Under the pieces are notes generated by a model. The model was not told the DNA's origin. It made no database searches and was given only the letters and a program-made list of their open reading frames with translations. Below are positions 45,601-56,399 of a stretch of 64,000 nt of DNA, one piece after another. Position 1 is the first letter of the stretch, and every line of letters begins with the position of its first letter. The stretch comes from Pratylenchus scribneri. Taxonomy: Eukaryota > Nematoda > Chromadorea > Rhabditida > Pratylenchidae. A program made the position numbers and the translations under genes. The stretch is taken from the NCBI GenBank assembly GCA_030063045.1, contig JAQSEB010000019.1, forward strand, positions 620,001-684,000. The letters run 5' to 3'.

Positions 45601-47279
45601 CCTACATATACAAAAAGAGAGAGAGAAAATCACAATCATCATCATCATCATCATCATCATCAATGGCTTACCCCGTTGTGTGCAAGACAAATGGTGCGGG
45701 TGCCACGGGGGCCATGGCCCAGCAAGAAATCCACGAATTGGGCCATCGGCTCACTCCACTCCACCGGTTGACCATCCGTAGGGCGTAGGCGGAATTGATG
45801 GAAGGCCAGCCGTCGGGCATTCAATCCATCTGCGGGCCATGGAGTGCCGGCATGCCGGCGTGTGGGATCCGCCGGCTGACACCATCGTCTCCGCGCTGCA
45901 CTGTCCAATCGCCATGGGACCCCACAAAAGCAGCCGGCTGCCTGGCGCATTGGCTCCTCCTCCAGCCGCACTCCTGCCGCAATGCACAGCTCACAGATCA
46001 CATCGGCACACACCAGCAGAGTGTGATGGCGTCGTTCAATCCGCAAATCCACATCATCATCATCATCATCATCATTGGCTACTGCTGCTGCTGCTGGTTG
46101 TGGCTCATCAATCAACTCGGTTTCCACATCCCAAAAGATGAATCTGACGGGCTTTCGACGTGGTTTTCGCCGACCACCACCACCTTCCATTTCTGCGCCT
46201 TCATCCGAGAGATAGTCATCATCATCATCATCATCATCATCCATCGCATTGGCCCATTGCACTTGCTTGGTGAACATTTTGGGCTGGACAAAACAGGGCT
46301 GTTCGCGCGTATGTGGGCCACCACATCTTTCACACAAATCCGCAGCAGCAGCCGCATCAACCAATTGGATGGCTGCAGAGAGAGAGAGAGAGAAATGTGT
46401 CTTTATAGAACATCATCATCAAAAATCAAACCATTTGGTTGAGGGCATTGGTGAGCAGCTGCTGCTGCTGCTCCTCTCCCATAGCGCCAATACACCTGGT
46501 GGCATTGAGCACATTGATGGCGCAGTTCACAAAGTGGCGCATGGGGCCGGCCCCTACGGCGGTCATGTTCCCAACCCGGTGGAGCGGGGTCAATGCGCTG
46601 GCGATGGGCAGCAAAACAGCCGGCATTTGGGAACACAAATCCACACAAGGGGCAGCGAATGGTGGGTTGGCCCGCCTCCCTTCTGCACGGGAAACCGGCT
46701 CCCCAACGGTAGCACAACAGACAAACCACACGACAGCCCTGGGGATGGCGATGCCGACTGACCGGGCCCTCACAATCGGGACACCATTCTTTGGCCTGAA
46801 AAATATATACGCATGAACATGTATGTGTGTGTGTGTGTATACACTACTGACATTGAACAGCTGTTGTGGCTGCTGAATGTATGACCAATGGCCAGCACAA
46901 CAGGCAATGGTCAGTGTGAATTGTGCCGGTGTGGGGCTCTTCCATGAAACGCGCCAGCCCCGCTCCCTCTCCAACAACACCAGGCGAACATGCTGGGGGC
47001 CGCCCAACTGGGTATTCAGCCATCGCTGCAGCCGTCGGGCATCGGCCACACCATAGCTGGGCTGCCCCAGGGGAATGCCGGCCTCGAGCATCAGTTTACA
47101 ATAGATAGAATAGACTAATTCCCTCTTTCCATCCACGTCGAATTTAATTATTAAACTGTCTTTCAAATGGCCGAAAATTATTTTAATTTGAAATTGGTGA
47201 TATCCAAAATACGGTATAAATCACTCACCTAATAATAAATCTGCAACATTGAAATATTTGGCCAATGCGGGAATCATGT
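42694..47279 (-). CDS. Maverick protein-primed DNA polymerase B, multi-exon
   Basis: Replicates the element. Exons chosen by splice signals and phase: 47279-47230 (tentative), about 47121-46852, 46795-46432, 46372-45672, 45601-45191, 45136-44743, 44690-44371, 44322-43900, 43849-43613 and 43563-42694, roughly 1,350 residues. An N-terminal C2H2/CxxC zinc-finger region is at 46795-46432. Exonuclease motifs: FWDVET, then NG split to GRYDVI across an intron, and a Tyr/Asp motif spanning the 45191/45136 junction. Polymerase motif A (SLYPF) begins exon 44322, motif B (NALWGKL) and motif C (YCDTDS) lie in the last exon. All exons stay in frame without stops. The C-terminus is a run of Asp/Glu. The first exon and its junction are uncertain. 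Confidence 0.88.
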
Positions 47280-48290
47280 CTTCAAAGGGTTATTCGGGCG
47301 CAAAATAGCCAAATCGATGCCAAGTATAATTGTAAATAAATATGACAGAATTTTTGTCTTTTTGCCTAATTAAATTCAATGCAAAATTTGAGTAAAATTA
47401 TGGAAAATGTAGATTGGAAAAGTTGATTTTGGGTCAAATTGAGAGAGAGAATCCATAATTTGCCTTCAGCAATAAGAGAAGAGAATATATTTGTTCCATT
47501 AATTTTCCATATTCGATAAAAAAAAGGAGTTTTTGGTCAAATTGTGAGAGAAAATCCATAATTTGCCTTCAGCAAATAGAGACGAATTTTTCCCCATTAT
47601 TATTATTTATTTTCCAATTGCACCGAATATGAGAGAAAGGGCAAAAATTGTTTTTCATTTTCCATCAATGTCTTTTTTTGAAAGGGAATTGGAGAGAAAC
47701 CTATTGCTGTCTTTTTTCTCCACATTTTGTGATGCCAGAATATGCAAATTAATGCGTCCACTCAGAATTTGAAAGAACTTTGGGGAAAAATTTTGCGAGA
47801 AGGTAGAAATCAAAGATTAGTGGACAAATATAATTTGAGAAAATTCCTTATTTTTTTGTGTTAAACTATGAATTGGATTGATGGGTTTTTGTTTGGGTAA
47901 TTCTATTAATTGTAATATAAGGAATTGGATTTTCTGTTCAAGAAATTTACTAAATTATTCTTACCGACAGCTTACAAAAGAATCTGTGAATTATTGTTTT
48001 CCCTTATTGGAAATGAATGGTACAGAAATCAATTTGCCCTTAAGGCATCTTCATTTGCGAGCAAAAAATTTGAGGATGAATAGAATAGAAGTAAACATGC
48101 CTTTAGAATCTATTAGTAAATAAAATTTTGGGGGAATAAATGGAACATAAATATGTGGGACAATTTCTAATGAATAGGCCACTTTATTTGCCTTAGATAA
48201 GGACTATGTCATATTAACATTTGGGACGATTTTTAGTATCTGATGGAATAAGAGGAGAGCAATATTAAAAATGTGTCCTATAGGTTTTGG
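47280..48290. other. AT-rich space between polymerase 5' end and right terminal repeat
   Basis: No convincing gene. A segment reading GAGAGAATCCATAATTTGCC with the following TTCAGCA is duplicated (about 47450 and 47550). An 81-codon frame at 47878-48123 (+) has protein-like content (EINLPLRHLHLRAKNL) but no supporting signal. Confidence 0.5.
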
Positions 48291-48329
48291 CTGCTGCGAA
48301 GCGAAGGTCATTAGCGCTAAAATGTCGTT

Positions 48330-48561
48330 TTGTTCCAAGCCAAGAAGCACTTTTGTAAACAAAAAGGGCATACAGTAAAAGAGACAATTTTCTTTGACGG
48401 GTTTTTCCCCTGCGCCCCGCGAAGCTGGAATTAACCGATTACCTATTGGCTTCATTTTAGCGCAATAATGTACAGTTTTGTGCTATTTTCTAGATCTTTA
48501 TCTGTTTTTTTTAACAGGGACTTCCCTGTATAAAAACCAAAGATATGGCCATATTGTAGTG
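48330..48561 (-). repeat. Maverick terminal inverted repeat, right
   Basis: Reverse complement of the left repeat with scattered substitutions and small indels. The weaker inner match reaches about 48290. Divergence between the arms shows the copy is not brand new or that the ends evolve freely. Confidence 0.83.
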
Positions 48562-48589
48562 ATAGCGTCAATATTTTGATTTCCTTCAT

Positions 48590-48910
48590 CCAAACATTTT
48601 GTATTTTTGTTCATCCAAACATTTTGTGTTTTTGCTCATCCAAACATTTTGTGTTTTTGTTCATCCAAACATTTTGTGTTTTTGTTCATCCAAACATTTT
48701 GTATTTTTGTTCATCCAAACATTTTGTATTTTTGTTCATCCAAACATTTTGTGTTTTTGTTCATCCAAACATTTTGTGTTTTTGCTCATCCAAACATTTT
48801 GTGTTTTTGTTCATCCAAACATTTTGTGTTTTTGTTCATCCAAACATTATGTGTTTTTGTTTCCGTAAACATTTTTTTCAACAAACATTTTGTGTTTTTG
48901 TTCATCCATT
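48590..48910. repeat. 25-bp minisatellite beside the Maverick right end
   Basis: About twelve units of TTCATCCAAACATTTTGTG plus TTTTTG, with G/A and T/C variants, starting about 30 bp outside the terminal repeat. Open frames here are repeat artefacts. Confidence 0.9.
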
Positions 48911-49009
48911 GTTTTTAGTTCATCAAAACATTTTGCATTTTCTCAATCATTTATTTTAACAAATATTTTATGGTTTTGTTTCCACAAACATTTTGTTTTT
49001 GTTCCAATT

Positions 49010-49211
49010 ACCGTATTTTACTATTAGTAAACCCCATATCGACTGTGAAGTACTGTATCTCTTGATATTATGAACTTTTTGAGACAAAAATTTTATTGCA
49101 TTTCTTATTAGTGCCATAAAAAGTCTAAAGATAACAAAGTTAGATCATTTCTGCTCATTTTTGTGGCTTCTAAAATTTGTAACCCCAGGGTTACTAATAG
49201 GAAAAATACAG
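49010..49211. mobile_element. Small MITE-like element
   Basis: Inverted ends CCGTATTTTACTATTAGTAA and TTACTAATAGGAAAAATACAG; CAATT duplicated at 49005-49009 and 49212-49216. No coding capacity. Confidence 0.65.
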
Positions 49212-49477
49212 CAATTTTATACCTTACAAATGTGTTATACTGCTCCTATTTTCCAAATTTTTTGGAGATTTTCCGTCGATGTATTTTTAAGTCTATAGAA
49301 ATATCTATCTAAATTGTACGGTGACCACTGCGACACTGTCGTCGCTAGTCGATTCACTGTTTTCAAAACAAATGTATCACCGCGAAGTGGTGATCTATTT
49401 TGTATAAATAATTCGTGCATTGTAAATAAAAATAATTCTTTTTATTCATCAAAATTAAATTAAAAAAATAATATCAA

Positions 49478-52400
49478 TTATATTTGCGAATATATTGTTT
49501 CCATACTTTCACTTGGCTCATCTTCATTCTCATTTTGTGTTGGCTCTATTATTTCATCTTTCGACCGGACAACTTCCTTAAAATTTTGATAAATTATCAA
49601 TTTTCAAATTAATTTGCCTCCGGTTTTTTGTTAAATTTGAACAGAAGAATTGAGCCAATGGCCACCACAATTAGCAAAATGCCGGCAATGACCAATCCAA
49701 GGCCAATATTGAATGAATAGCCAAAAACGGAATACAAAGATTGCAATTGCTTTTTTGTGCCCTCATCCATTGTTGCAGTTTCCTCAATTAAAATAATTGG
49801 CACAATCAAATTTTGCATTTCTTTGGTCATTCTAAAAATAGTCCCAATTATTGATTTTTGAAGAATATTTTGGGGGCTACCTTAAATTGCCTTGAAGCAT
49901 TCCCACATTCAATTGTGATTTTTGACGCACGCCAATGACGGATCCCGTCAATGGTTCAATGTCAAAATAGCTTAAATCATCATCGGATGGGTCGGCCATT
50001 CCTTGAAGTCGAATTTGTTCGGGTGCATTCCGAAAATGGGAATTAGACCAGAAAATGCGAGGATTGTGGGGAAGGCAGGTGGACAGGTCCAAAAGGCCAG
50101 ATGGGGCACAACCAACTTAAATTTGATTATTATAAATTAAATTTATTAGGTTGATTAGCCAAATTGATTGATGTAAAATTTAAATATAAATAGTAGATCA
50201 ATTTGAAAATAATTTTATAAATAATTCCGCCTATTTGCCCCAATTTAATTCCGCCTATTTGCCCCAATTTAATTCCGCCTATTTGCCCCAATTTAATTCC
50301 GCCTATTTGCCCCAATTTAATTCCGCCTATTTGCCCCAATTTAATTCCGCTTATTTGCCCCAATTTAATTCCGCTTATTTGCCCCAATTTAATTCCGCCT
50401 ATTTTATATATTAATTGCACATTTGCACCAAAATTTATATAAATTAATTTAAAATATTAAATTTATTTTTTTATTTTATTTTGTTTATCCACCTTCTTGA
50501 ATGCTGCTATTTTGGAAATAATCCGGTGAATTTGGATTGCAAAATCCTTGTTTCCCCTGAACATCAACATTCAATATGGAATCGGAAAATGCATAACGGA
50601 ATGCGTGAATGCCTGAATCCTCTGCCAATCCTCTCTTTTCCAATTCAAATGAGCTTAAAAATTATTTTAAATTATTTTTGAGCAATTTCCAACCGGCATA
50701 ATTGTCCAAGGAATCTGAAGGAAATATTTTTTTAAAAAATAAAATTCCCAAAATCAAATTTACATTTTTAAATTTCTTCCATCCGAAATATTCGGTCCAA
50801 ATAATTCCGCATCTAAATTATTTCATTATTAAATTAATTTCTTAAACGGTTCCAAAACCAGTTCCATTGATCATTCTGGCCGATTGGCTGTACCAAAAAT
50901 TGTCATTCAATTTCCCATTCATTCCATTGAATGAATATATTTGGCCTAACATTTCCACATTTTCAATGCCCGTGTCAATCTGTTCAAAATTCCCTCAAAT
51001 CAACAATAAAATGTACCCTAAAATTTACCTCATAAAGGCCATCATCCGTTCCATTTTGCTAATAAAATTAAATATTAAAAAAAATAATAAAATTTAAATA
51101 AATCACTCCATAAAATAGTCCAATTCGTTCAGGAATATCCTTTAATTCGGGGCAAATTGATGGAATTTGATGGCATAATTTTGTCATCAATTTAATCATT
51201 TTATCCTCATATCCAGCAAAAAGTAATTCATCCACACTCAATTCAATAAATGGACCCTCATTGAATAATGACAATGCCCCGTTGATGATTTCTCTTTCAA
51301 ACCAATTCTTTTCCTTTGCAATGTCCACAACTTTCTGAAATTGCAAATTAAGAAATTGTTAATATTTAAAATGACAAAAAAAACACTGTCTCAAAAAAGG
51401 ATGAAATTGTCGAAAAAGTACCTAATAAGGCCAAAATAATTATAATTATTTAAGGAAAGTTCCAGCATAAACCATATTGTCAATGACAATAATGCCTAAA
51501 GGCTTTTCCTATTCGTCCTATTGTACTCCCACTTTTTGACTAATCACCCATCGTCCTATCCTATCAATCAGATACATATTGCCCCAATCTATCTTTTAAA
51601 TCCCCCTCCTTTCTTTCCTCTCCTGAATCCTGATATCTACTTCATAATATTTTATTATCACATTTTCTGAACAATTAATAAAGAATAATTTAAAGTTTCG
51701 CCTATAATCTTTATACATTCATTGGGCTACTGGGGGCTTATATAGGTCTCCGGTGAAGGTACGGGGACTGAAGCATAGGCCCACCAGATTCTAGCTCCAA
51801 ATTCTTTAGCCCTAGATTAAACTAATACATATATAGAACAAATGTCAAAATGGAACAATTAGTATATAATTTGCTTATTTGGTCAATAATATAGAACAAA
51901 TGTCAAAATGGAACAATTAGTATATAATTTGCTTATTTGGTCAATAAAGAGCATTAAACCATTCAAACCAATTTAGTTCAAAACTAAATAAGAATTGGTT
52001 AAACTTTCGCCAAATGAATTATCAAATGTTTTGTCTTGACGAGATTTTATCGATTAAGTATAATGTTTACACTTGGGATAAACCAATTATAATATCCTAA
52101 TATACTAAACGAATTCTCTGTGTCCGAAATATTGTTCTTCAAATTTATTTTTTTTTGGCGTTATGCCTTTAAATATTTTTCGTTCTAAAATATACAAAAA
52201 TAAATTATATATAGTTAAGGAATAAAGAAAAATAGTTTTTTATACATATAGAATAAAGAAATAAAGAAAAAGAAATATTTTTAAAAATAGAAATAAACAT
52301 TTTAGAAAATATTTCACAAAAATAAATGATGAAAAAATGTCGAAAGCTTTTTCTATAATAAAAAAATTATTAAAAGATAAAAGCATACAAATTAATTTTA

Positions 52401-55400
52401 ATTCATTCATTTGTTTGTAAGTTAGAAAAGCTGGGAAATAGTATATAAAAATGGTTATTACATTCTTATTTTACTCTTTTCCATTTACATTATTTTATCC
52501 AATACTTTACATCAAGTCTGAAGCCATTAAAAACCAATATGAATGGAAAATTTGATTAAAACATTTTAAAAATAGAAAAGGTCTTTCTTCTCAAGCTTAT
52601 TGTTTGTCATTTGCGTCGAAGACAAAGATGAATCACATTTAATAAAGAAAAAGGGAGATATGCAATTTTTCCTATGTGTTTTATTTTGATTCCATTATAA
52701 AGAGTAAATGGAATTTTTAGGCCACTTTTATAAAGGACAATAGAATGTTTTGCTTTAGGAGAACTTGACAGATGGTTGCCTCTTTTGAAATCGCAAATGA
52801 ATAATATTTCGCATTCATTCAACAAATTCTACAATCGGCCCAGCAATGTAAATCTTAGTTGCCCACCGGAGTAATTTGAAATTTATATTCACAAAAACAT
52901 TTTTTGAAATACGATTATAAATAAACAATTATTCTTCGCAATTATCCATACTTCTACGAGTTTTGCTTTTTAGTTGATCACAAATTCATTCAATCTTTTA
53001 AAAATTTTACATTTTTTCAATTTCATTTATAGATAATCATAATAATTTTATGGATTCGATCAAAAAAACCGAAGAAGCTAATGCCAATTTGAAAAAGGAG
53101 GAATCAGGAACAGGTTAATATATAATTAATTCAAAACAATCACGATTTGTCAAAACTGATTTGGTTTTCGAAATGCGATAAAATCTGAAACTTTTACTCA
53201 AATATCAGAAAATAGGAAAAAATCGATACAGAAAACCTTTTTTTTTAAAAATCCCTGTTTAGTAACGCCTTTGATCAAATCTAATAATAAAATCAATCAT
53301 CAAAAATATAAATATTGATTTGTAAAAAAATTTCAAAATTATTTAGATTAAAAATTAAGCCCTACAGGAATATAGTATTAATTTTTGGATTCACGAAAAT
53401 ATGTTTTGCGAATCGATAACCGATTTTAAAATTTTTTACGAATAAAATTTGGATAAATGGTTAGAATAATTTATGGAAATTTGTATAAATGAATGAAAAT
53501 CACTAAAAATTAAATTCCTTTTATTTTTTCAGTTACTTCATCTAAAAATGCGGAAAGGATTAAAAAGCACAGAGCACGGCTTACGGAAGATGAAAAAATT
53601 ATCCGAAAAACAGAAGATGCCGAAAGAAAGCAATGTGAACGAAAAGGGGAAACGCTTGATGAAAGGAACAAACGGCTCAAAAAAAGTAAAAAAAATTAAA
53701 ATTTAAACATTTTTTAATTTATTAAAAATTTTAAGAAGCGGAATGGGAGAAATTGAAATGGAATCAATTGAAAGAATTGCCGTCACCATGGTACTTAGGT
53801 GCGATGAACGATCAGCAATTCAGATTTGAGGAGATTGTTCTGCGACATCCAGAATGGAAAGATTTCGTGCAATTCGGCTTTTTTTGTGAACCAATTGATA
53901 ATTTGTGGAATATGGATTTGGAGAACTATAAGAAAATATGGCAGTTCGCAATAAAGGATGATGCGTATTACGATGCTTTTTTGCATCTTAAAAGGGCAAT
54001 TGAGATTCATGAAATTGGGATTGTGAAGGAAATGAAGAACAAATTTACGGATTGGAATCTCAATGATTTCAAAATTTGGGCAAACAAATTTATTGAAGCG
54101 CAAGGAATGAAGTCTTTGCCCATTATTTCTCTGAAAGATATATGGGGATTAGACGGCTTTTATGAAGGTTAATTTTTACAGCAAAAAATACATTAAAATC
54201 TAAATATTTTAGTAAATATTCAAATAAAGGCCCTCAAAAAAACCAATTTTCTTCGGGTGGATCTCATTGAATTTTTGGTTTCAGATGGTGAATGCAAAGT
54301 AAATATAATTTTTTATTTTACTCATTTTATTATTTTAAGGCGGTTTTGATCATACCACCGGAAATGGGAATCGAAATTGGTCAGGAATACATCATTAAGA
54401 AATGCGACTTTTTTTGGAATTATGGTGCAGTGATCTAATATATTATTTTTTAATTATTCATTCACAATAGATGATGGTTGCCCGTTTTTGCATTTATATG
54501 CTCCAATATATATCGAAAAAGCAGCCGCTAGCAAGATAGAAATTGTGGAAATTGATGATCTACATTACCCAAAATGGGAAATTGAACCGGAAGAAATGTA
54601 CAACAAAACCAATTTGGAGATGGCTGAAATGGATTCTAATATCATGGATGATTAATGAATAACATGAGATTAATAATTTGATTAATTCATTATGAATTTT
54701 TATATATGAATAATCAACAAATAAATGGAATTTTCATAAAGAGATAAATTTATCTAATTCTTTTTTTTATAATTATAATTAATCAGCAAGAAAGTCTGAT
54801 ATTGAAAAAGACATAAATAAATAAAAGCCTGGAAGAACCAACCAGGAATTATTGATGAGAATCATAAAACAATGAGAATTAAAGGGAAAAGGTGAGTTAT
54901 AGAAAAATGCAATAGATTGCCAGAGGATTGTTTAAGAAATTGTAGTGGAAAAAGGAAATAATTGGGAATCGCGAGAAAAGCATTTTAATCGTTCTAATAT
55001 TTTTCCTTATTAAATTTTTACATAGAATTGTAAAAACTAAATTTACATTTTAAAAAAAATTTAACAAGCGCTCGGGAGCCGCGAAGCGGCGACCGAGCGC
55101 TTGTTTCAAATATTTTTAATGTTTTTTCTGCCATTTTATGAATAAAATTGAGTGGAATTCTCACCTGAAAAAGAATATTTGGCACAATGACTCGATCGGT
55201 CAATGAACAATTTGGACAGGATAATTCATTCGAGAAAAAATATTGCCGTTGATTTCGATAAAAAAGACGACTTCCATTTGCCACAAATTCAACATCCGTT
55301 TTGTGAATTTTAACACTATTTACAATACAATTAATTAATTAATTTAAATATTTTCACCTAAATCTGTACGGTCCTTTTTCGACCACCGTTGGCAGTTTTC

Positions 55401-56338
55401 CCTCTTTTAGGACGGCATCAGCATTTTGGACGGACACAGTCCAAATTTTCATATTAATTTCGTAGGGTGGGTCACGGAACATTTTCAGCACCAAATTGTC
55501 TTCTCCATTTTCCTCCAAGCCCAAATGGGTTTTCTGCAAAATTATTTATTAAATTTGCTTATTCCCAAATGATGACAAGATATTTTAGGGACTAATAAGA
55601 AGATTAATGATCAAAGTTGTAAAGCTGATGGATAAATTTAGATACCATTTATTTAAGTTTGAAATTAATTAACTACATAAAATGATAATTGATTTTTGCC
55701 AAAATTAAATAAAAATCTGTTGAATTAAACAAAATTATGTTTTTGGCCATAATTAAATAAATATCCATCTTTGACTAATTTTGTTATATTTTATGGATAC
55801 AATATATATTTTTTAAAATTCCCCTGGGGAATTATTTTTCAACCCTTCTAAAATTGGGAAAATTTAGGGTTTAACTCTTTAATTTGTGTACATTTTTGAA
55901 CAAATTATAGCGGATTTTATAGAGCTTTAGGGAATTAAGAAAAGGGAATAAAAAATTTATAAAAGTTCACCTTTCCCGGAGCTTATGAATTCTCAAAGTT
56001 GAGGGTTGGGAAATTATTAGAGAGTGGGGAATTAAAAGAATATATATGATAATTATTTGATTTCTAATATGCTACTAATTCATCCAGCAGCTGCTTTATC
56101 ACTATCGAATATTGATAATACTATATCTTTTGTCCCTAATATTGTTTTCTTAATTCCATTCCCATTTATTTATAATTTTGACCTGTTTGACTCCTTCATT
56201 GACCAGATCAGGCACAAAGAAAAGGCCAAAAATGCCGACAAGAAGGAGGAAAATGCCGAGGAGAAGAAGGGAACACATCAAAAGTATAAGGCAACAATCC
56301 CTGGAGGGTGGACGGCGACAAAAGCACATTTTCAACAA
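49478..56338 (-). CDS. CD36/scavenger receptor class B protein
   Basis: Two-pass membrane receptor for lipids. The first exon (from 56338, Met 4 possible) holds the N-terminal TM (CCLILLMCSLLLLGIFLLL). The exon at about 55536-55361 has the family segment TVVEKGPYRFR, the next (about 55310-55166) NGSRLFYRNQRQYFF, and the exon ending near 51112 LFAGYEDKM and IPERIGLFYG. Further exons carry IDTGIENVEMLGQ, an AFRYAFSD segment, LLDLSTCLPHNPRIFWSNSH and FDIEPLTGSVIG. The second TM is at about 49740-49650. A final exon (about 49576-49478) adds an acidic cytoplasmic tail, probably joined by a GC-AG intron. A 3.8-kb intron contains a nested gene on the other strand. Glycosylation sites are plentiful. 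Confidence 0.88.
50224..50405. repeat. 24-bp minisatellite in a CD36-type gene intron
   Basis: About 7.5 nearly identical copies of CCGCCTATTTGCCCCAATTT plus AATT, with a C/T variant in two adjacent copies. The intron's minus-strand open frame is an artefact. Confidence 0.9.
51480..51826 (+). repeat. Dispersed ~340-bp intronic repeat, copy E
   Basis: Begins ATTGTCAATGACAATAATGC and contains GTACTCCCACTTTTTGACTA and CTTTAGCCCTAGATTA. Antisense within the long CD36-type intron. Just after it, a 57-bp stretch (ATAGAACAAATGTCAAAATGG...) is tandemly duplicated at about 51833-51946. Confidence 0.8.
53050..54655 (+). CDS. Nested gene, unknown protein with basic helical N-terminus
   Basis: Six exons join in frame: 53050-53113, 53533-53685, 53736-54167, 54213-54298, 54340-54424 and 54471-54655. 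I do not recognise the family. The N-terminus is highly charged (KKHRARLTEDEKIIRK), resembling a long helix. The middle has Trp-rich segments (PSPWYLGAMNDQ, HPEWKDFVQFGFF). The C-terminal third looks all-beta (LRVDLIEFLVSDGECK, AVLIIPPEMGIEIGQEY, LHLYAPIYI), perhaps an OB-like barrel, with an acidic tail. No signal peptide or TM. It lies wholly inside an intron of the CD36-type gene, on the other strand. Confidence 0.75.
55063..55105. repeat. GC-rich hairpin in an AT-rich intron
   Basis: AACAAGCGCTCGG pairs perfectly with CCGAGCGCTTGTT, and an inner GCCGC-GAA-GCGGC forms a second stem. It is strikingly GC-rich for its surroundings and belongs to no exon I can define. Confidence 0.75.
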
Positions 56339-56399
56339 TAATGGAATATTCCTGTAAAAATGGGCAAATATGAAATATTTTGAACATAAAATTCAATGA

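Larger units (their letters stand above)
31916..48561. mobile_element. Maverick/Polinton, apparently complete
   Basis: A self-synthesising virus-like DNA element of about 16.6 kb bounded by inverted terminal repeats. It encodes the full diagnostic set: protein-primed B-family polymerase, DDE integrase, packaging ATPase, adenain-type protease and two capsid proteins. I see no frameshift or stop inside any core gene. Coding regions are clearly more GC-rich than the host genes around and use long GAT/CAA/CAG runs. ATAG flanks both outer ends (31912-31915 and 48562-48565). The 6-bp duplication usual for the class is not evident, so the exact insertion junction is uncertain. Two cargo genes lie on the opposite strand. 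Confidence 0.92.

Noticed and set aside
33422..46442. Many frames of 70-215 codons antisense to Maverick genes
   Set aside because: Shadows made possible by GC-richer coding DNA and trinucleotide runs; each is opposite a gene with clear family motifs.
31912..48565. ATAG at both Maverick ends as the target duplication
   Set aside because: Mavericks normally make 6-bp duplications and only four bases match, which could be chance, so it is not claimed as a target site duplication.
48576..48959. Three frames encoding FCVFVHPNIL-type repeats
   Set aside because: 25-bp tandem array, not a protein gene.
50130..50420. 96-codon minus frame with GGIKLGQI repeats
   Set aside because: 24-bp tandem repeat within an intron of the CD36-type gene.
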